Positions 17,476-26,892 of a stretch of DNA of 64,000 nt are shown here, piece by piece. Numbering within the stretch: position 1 is the first letter of the stretch; each line of letters begins with the position of its first letter. Under the pieces are notes generated by a model. It saw only the letters and a program-made list of their open reading frames with translations, made no database searches and was not told where the DNA came from. The position numbers were made by a program, and so were the translations under genes. This DNA is from Bacillus sp. IITD106 (GTDB lineage Bacteria > Bacillota > Bacilli > Bacillales > Bacillaceae_C), in contig NZ_JAIAZY010000013.1 in assembly GCF_019459225.1 (NCBI RefSeq), positions 30,288 through 94,287 of the forward strand, read 5' to 3'.

Positions 17476-18927
17476 TTAGCGAAAAGTTTTTAAAGCTACT
17501 TGTAATTGTAAATCATTTTTTTCATCTTGGATAGCGCTAATGATTTCTTCTTCTAGTTTCATCGCTGTTTTTTCATCTATTTTTCCTGTAACAGGAATTT
17601 TATTAATGGATTGGAAAGCTTTGACTGCCTTTTCTGTTTGTTCGTCAAAATAACCGTCTTGTCTACCAGTTCCATAGCCTAACGCCAGCAGCATTTCTTG
17701 TGCAATCGTTACATTCTCATTATTCATATCAAGCGCGAGCGTTTCTTCTAACTGTAATGAGTGAGCATGGAAATAAGCTGGCTGATCGACTTCAATTGTC
17801 GGTTTTATCCCTTTTCCATGAATCCAATTTCCATCAGGCGTTAGCCATTTAAACATCGTCAATTTAATATTACTGCGGTCATCTAATGGTAATGCCTGCT
17901 GGACTGTTCCTTTTCCAAACGATTTCTTTCCAACTAACGCATAGCCTTCTATTTCATTTAAAGCTGCAGCCAATATTTCCGATGCTGAAGCACTTCCTTC
18001 ATCCATTAAAACTGTAATAGGATACGGTTTTTTCTCTTTAAGAGCTGTAAAATAAGGAACTTTTTTTCCTGAACGTTCTTCAATTTGTACATACGGCTTC
18101 GATTCTGTTACGAGTTCGTGCAAAATAGCCTCAACACTCAAAAGCATTCCACCTGGATTTCCACGTACATCAATGATAAGTCCAGATATATTTTGTTCCT
18201 CTAGCTCACGCAATTCTTTTGAAAAATCCTTTGCTGTACCTTGTGCGAAGGAGGTAATTTGTATATACCCTATATTTTTTTCAGAGCTTTTTTTCATATT
18301 TGCAAAAACAGTCAAAACAGGTACTTCATCTCTCATAATTTCTACTACTAGTGGTTTAGAAAGCCCACTTCTAACGATTTCCAATTTAACCGTTGTGCCT
18401 TTTTTTCCACGAATTTGCTTTGAAGCTTCATATAAATCGAGCCCTTCAACTGTTTTACCATCGATGCTGATGATTTGATCCCTTGCTTTTAACCCAGCTT
18501 TTTCAGCGGGCGAGTTTTTAATAGGAGAAACGATAATAAGCTTTCCTTCTTGAATCGCAATTTGTGCCCCAATTCCGTCAAAGGAAGAATCAAGACTATC
18601 ATTAAATCTCTCCGATGCCTCTTCATCCATATAAACGGAGTACGGATCTTGCAAGGTTCCGATCATTCCTTGAATAGCCCCTTGTATGAGTTGTCTATCA
18701 CTCACATTCTCAACATATGATTTTTGAATCAATTCAAACGCATCCGCTACTTTTGCTAAACCAGGATTACTTTCACTTTTTGTCGCTGCCTCATGATTAG
18801 ATTCTACTTTTTCTTTGCTAAAGTCCATCGTTCCCGGCGGCAATAACCATAATAAACTGACATATGTACCAGTCGCACCCAATAATAAGGAGCAGATTGA
18901 AATGATGATTAGCCACTTGTTCTTCAT
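17476..18927 (-). CDS. ctpB: CtpB, S41 carboxy-terminal processing protease
   Basis: A secreted, membrane-anchored serine protease. In B. subtilis CtpB cuts SpoIVFA to trigger sigma-K activation during sporulation. The 483 residues comprise an N-terminal anchor (about 5-28), a PDZ domain (about 110-190: IQEGKLIIVSPIKNSPAEKAGL), the S41 core with nucleophile Ser in DEGSASASEI (about residue 313) and general-base Lys in KKSFGKGTVQ, and a C-terminal peptidoglycan-binding domain (QEMLLALGYGTGRQDGYFDE). That architecture is typical. It lies between metY and minJ. Confidence 0.93.
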   Translation of the reverse strand: MKNKWLIIISICSLLLGATGTYVSLLWLLPPGTMDFSKEKVESNHEAATKSESNPGLAKVADAFELIQKSYVENVSDRQLIQGAIQGMIGTLQDPYSVYMDEEASERFNDSLDSSFDGIGAQIAIQEGKLIIVSPIKNSPAEKAGLKARDQIISIDGKTVEGLDLYEASKQIRGKKGTTVKLEIVRSGLSKPLVVEIMRDEVPVLTVFANMKKSSEKNIGYIQITSFAQGTAKDFSKELRELEEQNISGLIIDVRGNPGGMLLSVEAILHELVTESKPYVQIEERSGKKVPYFTALKEKKPYPITVLMDEGSASASEILAAALNEIEGYALVGKKSFGKGTVQQALPLDDRSNIKLTMFKWLTPDGNWIHGKGIKPTIEVDQPAYFHAHSLQLEETLALDMNNENVTIAQEMLLALGYGTGRQDGYFDEQTEKAVKAFQSINKIPVTGKIDEKTAMKLEEEIISAIQDEKNDLQLQVALKTFR

Positions 18928-19025
18928 GTTTTTCCTCCTCCGCCGCTCAATTCCTCAAGAGTTTTCTATAATCGTATGCGGCAGGAGGACAAGTTATGAG
19001 AAAAACGTGTTAGGGGTTGAAAGCA

Positions 19026-19056
19026 TTAAAAAAGAACTGAGGGTATCCTCAGTTCT
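19026..19056 (-). terminator. Terminator of the metY-like gene
   Basis: Stem AGAACTGAGG/CCTCAGTTCT (19033-19042 with 19047-19056); on the reverse strand it is followed by a run of T. Confidence 0.85.
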
Positions 19057-19068
19057 GTTATACATTTA

Positions 19069-20364
19069 TTATACAGAAGTTGCAGCGACTGCCTTTTCAA
19101 TTGCCTGTTCTAAATCAGCAGTAATATCTTCAATCGCTTCAAGTCCAACTGCCAAGCGGATTAATTCTTCTGTTACGCCTGTCAATTTCAATTCTTCGGC
19201 ACTAAGTTGTTGGTGAGTAGTAGATGCTGGGTGGATAATTAATGATTTCGCATCCCCAACGTTTGCTACATGTGAGAATAGCTTCACGTTATCGATTGTT
19301 GTTCTTCCAGCTTCACGTCCGCCTTTAATACCAAATACGACGATTGCTCCAGCACCCTTAGGGAAGTATTTTTTAGAAAGCTCATAGGATGGATGGTCTT
19401 CCAATCCTGGATAAGACACCCATTCAACTGCATCGTGCTCTTGTAAGTATTTTGCTACTGCTTTCGCATTTTCAACATGTCTTTCTATACGTACGTGCAA
19501 TGTCTCCAACCCTTGCAAGAAAATAAAAGCATTATCAGGGCTTAAGCAAGGTCCGAAGTCGCGAAGTAGTTGAACACGTAGCTTTGTCGCGAAAGCTGCT
19601 TGCGGAACATCAATACCAAAGCGGATACCATGGTACGTATGATCAGGTTCAATAAAATCAGGGAATTTCTCATTATTCCAATCAAATTTTCCGCTATCAA
19701 CTACAACTCCACCAATGGCAGTACCATGACCGCCGATCCATTTTGTTGCGGAATGGACAACAATATCTGCACCAAACTCTATTGGTCTGCTCAAAACTGG
19801 AGTGGCAAACGTGCTATCCACGATTAATGGAATATCATTTTCATGAGCAATATTGGCAACTGCTTCCACATCTAAAATATGAAGACTTGGGTTACCAATT
19901 ACTTCAGCGAAAAGAGCTTTTGTCTTAGGAGTAATGGCTTTTCTAAAATTTTCTGGATCTTTCGGATCAACAAATTTAACATTGATTCCGTACTTCGGAA
20001 GAGAAACAGCAAACAAGTTGAAAGTACCGCCGTATAGGTCAGTTGCAGCAACGATTTCGTCTCCAGCGCGAGCAATATTCAAGATTGAAAAAGCAATGGC
20101 CGCCATACCGGAAGATAAAGCAACAGCAGCTGTTCCTCCCTCGAGCTCTGCCACACGTTTTTCGAAAACATCTACAGTCGGGTTCATAATACGGGAATAA
20201 ATATTGCCCGCCACTTCTAGACCAAATAATTTTTGCGCGTGATCTGTATTTTCAAAAACATATGAAGTTGTTCTATATACTGGAACTGCGCGTGCTCCCG
20301 TTTCATCAGTCACTTGGCCTCCGTGAAGTAAGACCGTTTCTTGTTTGTAATTTTCTTGACTCAT
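19069..20364 (-). CDS. metY: O-acetylhomoserine sulfhydrylase (PLP-dependent)
   Basis: Cytoplasmic Cys/Met-metabolism enzyme that makes homocysteine from O-acetylhomoserine and sulfide. The 431 residues include the PLP lysine in VHSATKWIGGHG (about residue 207), the cofactor region SSGMAAIAFSIL, and the C-terminal HPASTTHQQL substrate loop. The ~430-residue length and the TTHQQLS end separate this sulfhydrylase class from the shorter cystathionine synthases. An S-box riboswitch lies in its leader (20418-20576), so expression should fall when S-adenosylmethionine is plentiful. Confidence 0.93.
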   Translation of the reverse strand: MSQENYKQETVLLHGGQVTDETGARAVPVYRTTSYVFENTDHAQKLFGLEVAGNIYSRIMNPTVDVFEKRVAELEGGTAAVALSSGMAAIAFSILNIARAGDEIVAATDLYGGTFNLFAVSLPKYGINVKFVDPKDPENFRKAITPKTKALFAEVIGNPSLHILDVEAVANIAHENDIPLIVDSTFATPVLSRPIEFGADIVVHSATKWIGGHGTAIGGVVVDSGKFDWNNEKFPDFIEPDHTYHGIRFGIDVPQAAFATKLRVQLLRDFGPCLSPDNAFIFLQGLETLHVRIERHVENAKAVAKYLQEHDAVEWVSYPGLEDHPSYELSKKYFPKGAGAIVVFGIKGGREAGRTTIDNVKLFSHVANVGDAKSLIIHPASTTHQQLSAEELKLTGVTEELIRLAVGLEAIEDITADLEQAIEKAVAATSV

Positions 20365-20417
20365 TTTTCCTTCCTCCTAATGTTGAGATAGTTGATTAAA
20401 AGTTCCCTTGTAAAACT

Positions 20418-20576
20418 AAAAACCCTCTTCCATAAGAAGAGGGCTTATAATCAGTTTCCTCCCCTTATCTACCAGATCACTATTGATCTGTAGGAATTAG
20501 CACCTTTTCAGATATCTTCATCTGAAGGTTGCCGGGCATCGCAGGGCCTATTCCCTCCGCCGCTCTTGATAAGAGT
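20418..20576 (-). promoter_or_regulatory. SAM-I (S-box) riboswitch with terminator
   Basis: On the reverse strand the leader reads CTCTTATCAAGAG, GGCGGAGGGA, GGCCCTGCGATGCCCGGCAA and GGTGCTAATTCCTACAG, the conserved P1-P3 blocks of the S-box aptamer. A terminator hairpin AACCCTCTTC/GAAGAGGGTT with a T run follows (about 20418-20445), 55 bases before the start of metY. SAM binding would favour the terminator. Confidence 0.95.
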
Positions 20577-20664
20577 GATATTATTATTCATTTTTAAATT
20601 TTCTTTAAACTCTTGAAAACTAGTATATAGTAAGGATTATCGAAAAGTCAACACATTTTTCTTT

Positions 20665-21261
20665 TTATTTTAAATCCTTTACCAACTTCATCATCATTTC
20701 TTCATCCATAGGTCCCAAAATCTTCTTTTGGACCACCCCATTCGTACCAATTAAATAACTCGTTGGAATTGGGATGATCCTATATTTATCGGCGACTTCT
20801 CCTGTTTCATCTAATGGAACATGAAAAGTTATCCCGTACTCCTCAATAAATTTCTTGACCTTTTCTGGTCCATTCCCTCCTCGTTCTTCAGCCGTTAAAT
20901 TTACAGCAATGATTTCTACATTCATTTTTTCTGCATTTTTTTTATAAAAATTCTCCATATGCGGCATTTCAGCCCTGCATGGAGGACACCACGTGGCCCA
21001 GAAGTTCAAAATGACTTTTTTTCCATTAAAATCAGATAATCTTACCTTTTCACCATCAAGAGTCGTAAGCTCAAAATCGGGTGGAATATCTCCTTGAGCT
21101 AATCCTTCATTTAAGGCATCATCCTCATTCGTTACATCTATATACTTTTCTTGCTGCTTGACAGTATCAATTTTCTTTGCACGTGCATCCTGGATAAGAT
21201 TAACAATTAAAATTCCCGCAAGTATAGCAACTAAAGATAAACCGAAGATTTTTTTAGTCAC
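20665..21261 (-). CDS. ResA-like thiol-disulfide oxidoreductase
   Basis: An extracytoplasmic thioredoxin-fold reductase of 198 residues with one N-terminal anchor (about 5-23). Active-site WCPPCR has C92 and C95, and the TlpA/ResA-type core FELTTLDGEKVRLSDFNGK and the cis-proline PIPTSYLIG are present. Relatives reduce haem-binding or exported protein thiols. Here the gene overlaps a membrane-protein gene by 8 bases, not ccs genes, so its client is unknown. The neighbour may supply electrons or be the client. Confidence 0.88.
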   Translation of the reverse strand: MTKKIFGLSLVAILAGILIVNLIQDARAKKIDTVKQQEKYIDVTNEDDALNEGLAQGDIPPDFELTTLDGEKVRLSDFNGKKVILNFWATWCPPCRAEMPHMENFYKKNAEKMNVEIIAVNLTAEERGGNGPEKVKKFIEEYGITFHVPLDETGEVADKYRIIPIPTSYLIGTNGVVQKKILGPMDEEMMMKLVKDLK

Positions 21262-21868
21262 GGTCCAGCCTCCTTATTTTGGCTAGTATGCTTAATATGA
21301 TTGCGATTATAACATACGTTGCCATAGGCATTGATAGCAGCTGATTTGTAAATGAATAGATGATGGCTAAAACTCCAATATATATTACCATGATTTGAAG
21401 CTGCCAAATCGATTGTTTAGCTTTTAAAAAGGACAATATCATGACTATGAAACCAAAGATAAAATGAATAAATACCCATATCAGTGATTTGTGCAACACA
21501 TAGGATGAAACGAACTCAAATATTACAATAAATAGAATCCAAGCTTGGACAAACTCTTCTATTTTTATATTATTTCTTTTCACATAAAAATATGTATACA
21601 CGATGGACGCTAACACACCGAGCCAATATCCTTTTATTCCTCCGTTAAAATAAAGAATAGACAGTGGTGCTGATAGAATCATTTTGAACTGAAAAAGAAC
21701 TACACTTAACTTCCAGGTTAATATAAAAATAAAGGCGACATTTCCAAACCAATTAGAAGTTTCTTTCATTTTTCGAATAGATAAGAATACTCCCGTCACT
21801 AAAAATCCAGCTAATATCGAGATCCAAGTGGCTGGGAAAGATAATGTTCCAATCGTATACCAGGTCAA
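21254..21868 (-). CDS. Polytopic membrane protein, partner of the ResA-like gene
   Basis: The 204-residue product has about seven hydrophobic segments and basic short loops. It precedes and overlaps the ResA-like gene by 8 bases, which indicates coupled expression. The stretch GGIKGYWLGVLASIVYTYFY faintly recalls the GG-x2-HGGLIGG region of prolipoprotein diacylglyceryl transferases, but the key Lgt Arg/His residues are not evident. It has no CXXC or CcdA-type cysteines. Function unknown; a redox or membrane-biogenesis partner is inference from context. Confidence 0.7.
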   Translation of the reverse strand: MTWYTIGTLSFPATWISILAGFLVTGVFLSIRKMKETSNWFGNVAFIFILTWKLSVVLFQFKMILSAPLSILYFNGGIKGYWLGVLASIVYTYFYVKRNNIKIEEFVQAWILFIVIFEFVSSYVLHKSLIWVFIHFIFGFIVMILSFLKAKQSIWQLQIMVIYIGVLAIIYSFTNQLLSMPMATYVIIAIILSILAKIRRLDRD

Positions 21869-21891
21869 ACTGATTCAACTCACTTCTAAAT

Positions 21892-23346
21892 TTACAATAT
21901 TGGCGATAATAGGCGTGAAAGAGATTCTTTAAACCGGATAAATAATGGTCGATTATGATATTCGTCTAAAGTCAATTCTCTAGAATGCTTCATATCATCA
22001 TAATAAATATCTACTAGTTTCCTTACTAAAATTTCATCATATAAAAAAGCATTGACTTCAAAATTAAGGCGAAAACTGCGGACATCGATATTCGCTGTTC
22101 CAACTGTAGCAATTTTACCGTCCGCCACCATCGTTTTCGCATGAATAAATCCATTTTCGTATATGTACACTTTGGCACCCGTCTTTAGCAATTCACCAAC
22201 GTTTGACAAGGTTGCCCAGTAAACAAATGCGTGATCTGGTTTATTTGGAATCATCAGTCGAACATCGACTCCGGAAAGTGCGGCGATTTTTATAGCATCT
22301 AGTACACTTGTATCAGGAATAAAATATGGAGTTTGAATATAAATGTATTTCTTCGCGGATGTAATCAGTTTTAATATTCCATATTTAATCTGTTCCCACT
22401 CGGAATCTGGTCCGCTCGAAACAATTTGAACATCCGTTTCCCCAATAGCATCAATCTCAGGAAAAAGCCGATCCTCATAACGAATTTTTGTAGAAGATGC
22501 TTGATTCCAATCTAAAATAAATCGGGTCTGCATCGCATAAACAGCTTTCCCGCAGATCTTCAAATGCGTGTCGCGCCAATAACCAAATCTTTTATTTAAC
22601 CCTAAATATTCATCTCCGATATTAAACCCGCCGACATAACCAATTTCACCATCAATAATCGCAAGCTTCCGATGGTTTCGGTAATTAACCTGCAAATTCA
22701 AATGCGGCAAAATCGCTGGAAAAAAGACGCTGACTTTCCCTCCAGCTTCAATTAATGGTCGGAAAAACTTGCGTGGAAGACGCCGTGACCCCATCGCATC
22801 GTATAAAACTTTTACCGCTACTCCTTCTTTCGCCTTTTTCGTGAGAGCATCCAGTAATTCTTTGCCTAGCTTATCATTGCGAATGATATAATAAACAAGA
22901 TGGATATGATCCTCCGCGGTTTTAATATCATCTAATAAGGACTTAAATTTGTGTTCGCCGTCTGTAAAAATTTCAACATGATTATCTTGTGTTAGTACCG
23001 CCCGATCATTGACGAGTAACATATAGATCAAATCTTGATATCGGGAGGTTCTATTATCGTTAAATATAAACTCCCCTTTTTGCAGCAACTCAATTTGATA
23101 TTTTGTAATCTCCATAATGCCAATCTTGTTCGTATCTTTCCATTCAAAAATCTTCTTTCGGCTTAAGTTCTGGCCAAAAATTAAGTAAAGAACGAAGCCG
23201 GCGACCGGAATGAAAAAAAGAACGAGCAGCCATGCCCAAGTCGCGCTAGCATCTCGTCTTTCGAGAAATACGACAAAACCAGCCAAAATGATATTTAAAA
23301 TAAGAAAAATACTTAACAAAACCGCCATGATTGACGTAACCGTCAT
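21892..23346 (-). CDS. cls: Cardiolipin synthase (phospholipase D superfamily)
   Basis: This membrane enzyme condenses two phosphatidylglycerols into cardiolipin. The 484 residues begin with two membrane segments (about 5-30 and 38-60), followed by two HxKx4D motifs: HRKLAIIDGEIGYVGG and HAKTMVADGKIATVGT, each followed by GG/GTxN-type residues. Length and layout match the Bacillus ClsA/YwnE class. It is monocistronic, 23 bases from the preceding membrane-protein gene on the same strand. Confidence 0.95.
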   Translation of the reverse strand: MTVTSIMAVLLSIFLILNIILAGFVVFLERRDASATWAWLLVLFFIPVAGFVLYLIFGQNLSRKKIFEWKDTNKIGIMEITKYQIELLQKGEFIFNDNRTSRYQDLIYMLLVNDRAVLTQDNHVEIFTDGEHKFKSLLDDIKTAEDHIHLVYYIIRNDKLGKELLDALTKKAKEGVAVKVLYDAMGSRRLPRKFFRPLIEAGGKVSVFFPAILPHLNLQVNYRNHRKLAIIDGEIGYVGGFNIGDEYLGLNKRFGYWRDTHLKICGKAVYAMQTRFILDWNQASSTKIRYEDRLFPEIDAIGETDVQIVSSGPDSEWEQIKYGILKLITSAKKYIYIQTPYFIPDTSVLDAIKIAALSGVDVRLMIPNKPDHAFVYWATLSNVGELLKTGAKVYIYENGFIHAKTMVADGKIATVGTANIDVRSFRLNFEVNAFLYDEILVRKLVDIYYDDMKHSRELTLDEYHNRPLFIRFKESLSRLLSPIL

Positions 23347-23494
23347 ATATAGCCCCTCGCATCCAGTAATCTAATGTCAATTTCCTATATTTTAGCATAT
23401 TTACCAATACGAAAGTATAAAATGCTTATAATTGAGCTTAATCTGTATATCATTCAAGGTATTCGACTTAGGAATTTCGAGATCCTTTAAATGC

Positions 23495-23530
23495 AAAAAC
23501 CGCATTGAGAAGTCCATATCTCAATGCGGC
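23495..23530 (-). terminator. Terminator of the ftsE-ftsX-hydrolase operon
   Basis: Stem CCGCATTGAGA/TCTCAATGCGG (23500-23510 with 23519-23529); a T run follows on the reverse strand. Confidence 0.85.
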
Positions 23531-23544
23531 AATTTTGGATTTTA

Positions 23545-24903
23545 TTATTTTAAGAATGGCATTGGGTTAACTCCACCGCGATAACTCCATTGGCCGTGAT
23601 GAACTTCAAAGTGCAGGTGGCTTCCGTGAGAATCGCCAGTATTACCCATTAAACCTAATTGTTGACCTGAGCTGACATGTTGTCCTGGAGATACACTCCT
23701 TTGTGACATATGCGCGTATACTGTTGTCAAATTGAGTTGAGGGTGATAGACATAAACAACATTCCCATAACTTGGTGAAAAATGCGAAATGGATACAACA
23801 CCAGCCGCCGAGGCATATATAGGTGTACCTGTTGAATTGGCGATATCAATACCTAAATGGTATCCATATTGGGGTCTTCCACCATAACCAGAAGATAATC
23901 TTCCTGCCGCCGGCCAATTCAATACTCCATTTTTATTTCCATTACCCAAGCTGGATCCTTGTGATGAGGAGCCTTGGCTTGACGAAGTAGTATTAGAGTC
24001 TTGTGAACTTGATTGTTGTTGTTGTTCGCGTGCTCGTCTCGCTTCTTCTTCAGCCTTTTGTTTAGCAATCCTTGCTTCCTCTTCAGCAATTCTTGCCTTT
24101 TCAGCACTAATCGCTTTTTGAACGATAGCTGCTTGAGCCTTCAATATCTCGTCTTGTTCTTCCAAAGACATTTTTTCACTTTCAATATGTTTCTTTTGTG
24201 CTGCTAATTCTTTCGAGATTTGTGCCTTTTTATCATTTTGATTTTTAAGATCTGCTTTAAGGTTTTCTAGTTCTTGCAGCATTGCATTTAAACTAGCAAG
24301 CTCTGTTTCTACTTTTTTCTGATTTTCTTCAAGCTTAGCTTGGTCTGCTTTTTGCTCTTCAATGATTTGCTTATCGGCATTTACAAGAGTTGAAACAACA
24401 GAAATCCGGTCAATAAAGTCACCAAAACTCTCAGCACCTAGAAGCACGTCGATAAGCTTAACGGATCCACCATTCTGTTGAATATTTCTCGCACGCTCAA
24501 GAAGTAACTCATTTCTTTTTTCAATACGAATCTTTAAATCATTTATTTCTTTCTTTAGTCTCTCTATCTCCGCTTTTGTATCTTCAATTTGCTTTTGCTT
24601 TTCTGTGATTTTATTGTCGGTATCCGCAATTTGCTGCTCAAGCTTCTTCATTTCAGCTTCTAGCTCACTTTGCCGATCACCGATTTCTATTATTTTATTC
24701 TCTTTTTCTTCTATGGACTGATTAACATTAGAACGTTTATTTATGATATCGGACTGCTGATTTTGTAAATCATCTAGGCTGGCAGCCGATACGCCATGTA
24801 CTGAAGTGAAAATGCCACCAAACCCTAATGTTGCTGCCAATGTAATTGAAAGTACCGAACGTCTTTTCAAAAAATAGTTCCCCTTTCTCCCTCTTGCATT
24901 CAC
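23545..24903 (-). CDS. Coiled-coil M23 peptidoglycan hydrolase (EnvC/PcsB-type, FtsEX-linked)
   Basis: A secreted cell-wall endopeptidase. The 452 residues show a signal peptide ending near VSAASL, a long coiled coil (about 42-290) interrupted by NGGSVKLIDVLLGAESFGDF, the PcsB-type hinge, a Ser/Gln-rich linker (about 291-320), and a LytM/M23 domain with zinc ligands in HLGIDIA, YAHMS and HLHFEVH. All ligands are intact, so unlike EnvC it should be catalytic. It follows ftsX by 36 bases. In related bacteria FtsEX activates such a protein (PcsB, CwlO), which makes this the likely client. Confidence 0.93.
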   Translation of the reverse strand: MNARGRKGNYFLKRRSVLSITLAATLGFGGIFTSVHGVSAASLDDLQNQQSDIINKRSNVNQSIEEKENKIIEIGDRQSELEAEMKKLEQQIADTDNKITEKQKQIEDTKAEIERLKKEINDLKIRIEKRNELLLERARNIQQNGGSVKLIDVLLGAESFGDFIDRISVVSTLVNADKQIIEEQKADQAKLEENQKKVETELASLNAMLQELENLKADLKNQNDKKAQISKELAAQKKHIESEKMSLEEQDEILKAQAAIVQKAISAEKARIAEEEARIAKQKAEEEARRAREQQQQSSSQDSNTTSSSQGSSSQGSSLGNGNKNGVLNWPAAGRLSSGYGGRPQYGYHLGIDIANSTGTPIYASAAGVVSISHFSPSYGNVVYVYHPQLNLTTVYAHMSQRSVSPGQHVSSGQQLGLMGNTGDSHGSHLHFEVHHGQWSYRGGVNPMPFLK

Positions 24904-24939
24904 TCTCTCTATTAGAGCTGTTATACAATGGTAATAGTT

Positions 24940-25827
24940 TCACACTTTCAAGAATCGTCTTACGGAGATGAAGCTTCCCCATCCGCCAATAATAATTCCG
25001 ATTAGGAGCATGAGTAAGCTCACTTGATAAACAAATGGTGAAAAATCCAGTGGTTGAACCACTTGTCGTGGAATTCTCATCGCCATAAAGTCATAGGCAT
25101 AATGATAACCTGTCGCAACAACTCCGATTGGAATAATGGAACCTAGAATTCCTAGCCAAATTCCTTCAAAAAGAAATGGCCAACGAATAAACCAATTTGT
25201 CGCTCCTACTAGTTTCATAATTTCAATTTCACGTCGTCTAGCAAAAATCGTAATTTTTATCGTATTAGAAATTAAAAACATTGCCGTAAACAATAGCCCA
25301 ATAATAAGGACTAGGCCAATATTTCGACTTGTTTTTAAAACTTTAAACAGCTTATCAACCTTCTTTTCACCGTACTCGGCAGAATCCACAAATTCCATCT
25401 TACGAATTTGCGCTGCAACGATTGGTGTGTCCGTAGGCTTTTTCGTTTTAACGATAAATACATCGTGGAGGGGATTTTCCTGTTCTTCAATAAAGTTCCA
25501 TTCTTTACCCATCGTTTGAATTAAATGATTGAGTTCATCTTCCTTCGAAGAAAATTTTACAGATTCTACCAAATCAAGTTTTTCAAGATTTTGTTTTAAT
25601 TTTTCTTCATCTTCTTTAGATGCTGTAAGCGAAACATGAGTTCTGATTTCCACATCTTTTTCAAGATCAGTAGCAAATTTATTCATATTCATCAAAATGA
25701 CGAAGAAAACCCCTACTAACAATAAAGTAACGGTAACAGCACTTGCTGAGGCAAACGTCATCCAGCCATTTCGGCGGAGACTTTTGAAGCTTTCTCTTAG
25801 ATGCCGCCTGAGGGTTCTAGCTTTCAT
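24940..25827 (-). CDS. ftsX: Cell-division ABC transporter permease FtsX
   Basis: Membrane subunit of FtsEX, which transmits ATP hydrolysis across the membrane to a wall hydrolase. It has four membrane segments (about 22-44, then three after residue 160) and the large extracellular loop between segments 1 and 2. The conserved start HLRESFKSLRRNGWMTFAS is present. The ATG at 25827, preceded by GGGGGAA, gives 295 residues and overlaps ftsE by 11 bases. An earlier in-frame ATG at 25860 lies farther inside ftsE and is less likely. Confidence 0.95.
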   Translation of the reverse strand: MKARTLRRHLRESFKSLRRNGWMTFASASAVTVTLLLVGVFFVILMNMNKFATDLEKDVEIRTHVSLTASKEDEEKLKQNLEKLDLVESVKFSSKEDELNHLIQTMGKEWNFIEEQENPLHDVFIVKTKKPTDTPIVAAQIRKMEFVDSAEYGEKKVDKLFKVLKTSRNIGLVLIIGLLFTAMFLISNTIKITIFARRREIEIMKLVGATNWFIRWPFLFEGIWLGILGSIIPIGVVATGYHYAYDFMAMRIPRQVVQPLDFSPFVYQVSLLMLLIGIIIGGWGSFISVRRFLKV

Positions 25828-26503
25828 ATCCGTATTCCCCCCGCTGTTCATCGCGGACAATTCTTCCGCTTTCTATTGCAACGACTCTATGTTTAATTGT
25901 GTTTACAATCTCTTTATTATGAGTAGCCATAATGATCGTTGTGCCCTTCATGTTGATTTCCTTTAATAGATTCATAATCTCCCATGAAGTATCCGGATCT
26001 AAGTTACCAGTAGGCTCGTCCGCAATAACAAGTTTTGGATTATTGACGATTGATCTCGCAATTGAGACGCGTTGCTGCTCTCCACCAGAAAGCTCTGTTG
26101 GAAGCATACGAACTTTGTGCTTTAATCCAACCATTGTTAAAACGTCCATCACTCTTTTTCTAATATCTTTAGGACGCTGTTCTATAACTTCAAGAGCAAA
26201 GGCAACATTTTCAAACACCGTAAGCGTTGGAAGCAGCTTAAAATCCTGGAATACAACACCTATATTTCTACGCAAAAATGGGACTTGTCGATTTTTAAGC
26301 TTCGTTAAATCGATCCCATTTACAATTATTTTTCCCGATGTAGGCTTTTCTTCCCTATAGATCATCTTGATAAAGGTAGATTTTCCCGCACCACTTGGGC
26401 CAACGACATATATAAATTCACCTTGGTTAATGCGGATGTTCAATCCATTAGCGGCAACAATGCCATTAGAATATCTTTTTATTACATCCTGCATTTCAAT
26501 CAT
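25817..26503 (-). CDS. ftsE: Cell-division ABC ATPase FtsE
   Basis: Cytoplasmic nucleotide-binding subunit partnering FtsX. At 228 residues it has Walker A GPSGAGKST (K41), signature LSGGEQQRVSIARS, Walker B LVIADEPTGNLDP and H-loop ATHNKEI. It is the first gene of ftsE-ftsX-hydrolase, with overlapping ftsE/ftsX ends. It begins after an AT-rich, gene-free region that must hold the operon promoter. Confidence 0.96.
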   Translation of the reverse strand: MIEMQDVIKRYSNGIVAANGLNIRINQGEFIYVVGPSGAGKSTFIKMIYREEKPTSGKIIVNGIDLTKLKNRQVPFLRRNIGVVFQDFKLLPTLTVFENVAFALEVIEQRPKDIRKRVMDVLTMVGLKHKVRMLPTELSGGEQQRVSIARSIVNNPKLVIADEPTGNLDPDTSWEIMNLLKEINMKGTTIIMATHNKEIVNTIKHRVVAIESGRIVRDEQRGEYGYES

Positions 26504-26852
26504 ATTATCACCCGGTTCCTAAACCACCTTGTCCAATAGCCATTTTGTCCTAAATATGGAAACTGTCAAAACCTAAAAAAAAGATGGTCTATATTTGTTG
26601 TTATTCTGTTTTCTCGCAAAATCTTATGTATGCGAAAAAAGCTGCTGCGTTCTGTCGCTTGCTGGCGAAAATTGAACCCAAACCTATTATAACATCAGAT
26701 ATTAATATGTTAAGGGATAATTATATTACAGTTTCATTTCAAATTTATCGACTTTCTACAAAACTTTACCAAATATATAGTTTTATGTTACTGGGTAATA
26801 AGTTCTATCACGCTCTATGAGTTGATTTACTGAACAATAAACTCAGCAAAAT
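26504..26852. other. Gene-free stretch upstream of ftsE
   Basis: About 350 AT-rich bases. Open frames here lack RBSs and typical codon use. The region should hold the ftsE promoter; no other structure is supported. Confidence 0.5.
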
Positions 26853-26892
26853 AAAAAGCAAAACATGACTAATTTTTCATGCTTTGCTTTTT
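26853..26892. terminator. Terminator
   Basis: A 16-bp stem AAAAAGCAAAACATGA/TCATGCTTTGCTTTTT (one mismatch) with an 8-base loop lies at the end of the coiled-coil gene and reaches into its last codons. Confidence 0.75.

Noticed and set aside
21254..21868. Prolipoprotein diacylglyceryl transferase (Lgt)
   Set aside because: Only a short GG-x-G-like stretch agrees; the conserved Lgt Arg, His and Asn motifs are not seen.
26584..26820. ORF in the gap upstream of ftsE
   Set aside because: No RBS, AT-rich composition and no recognisable protein features; it lies where the ftsE promoter must be.
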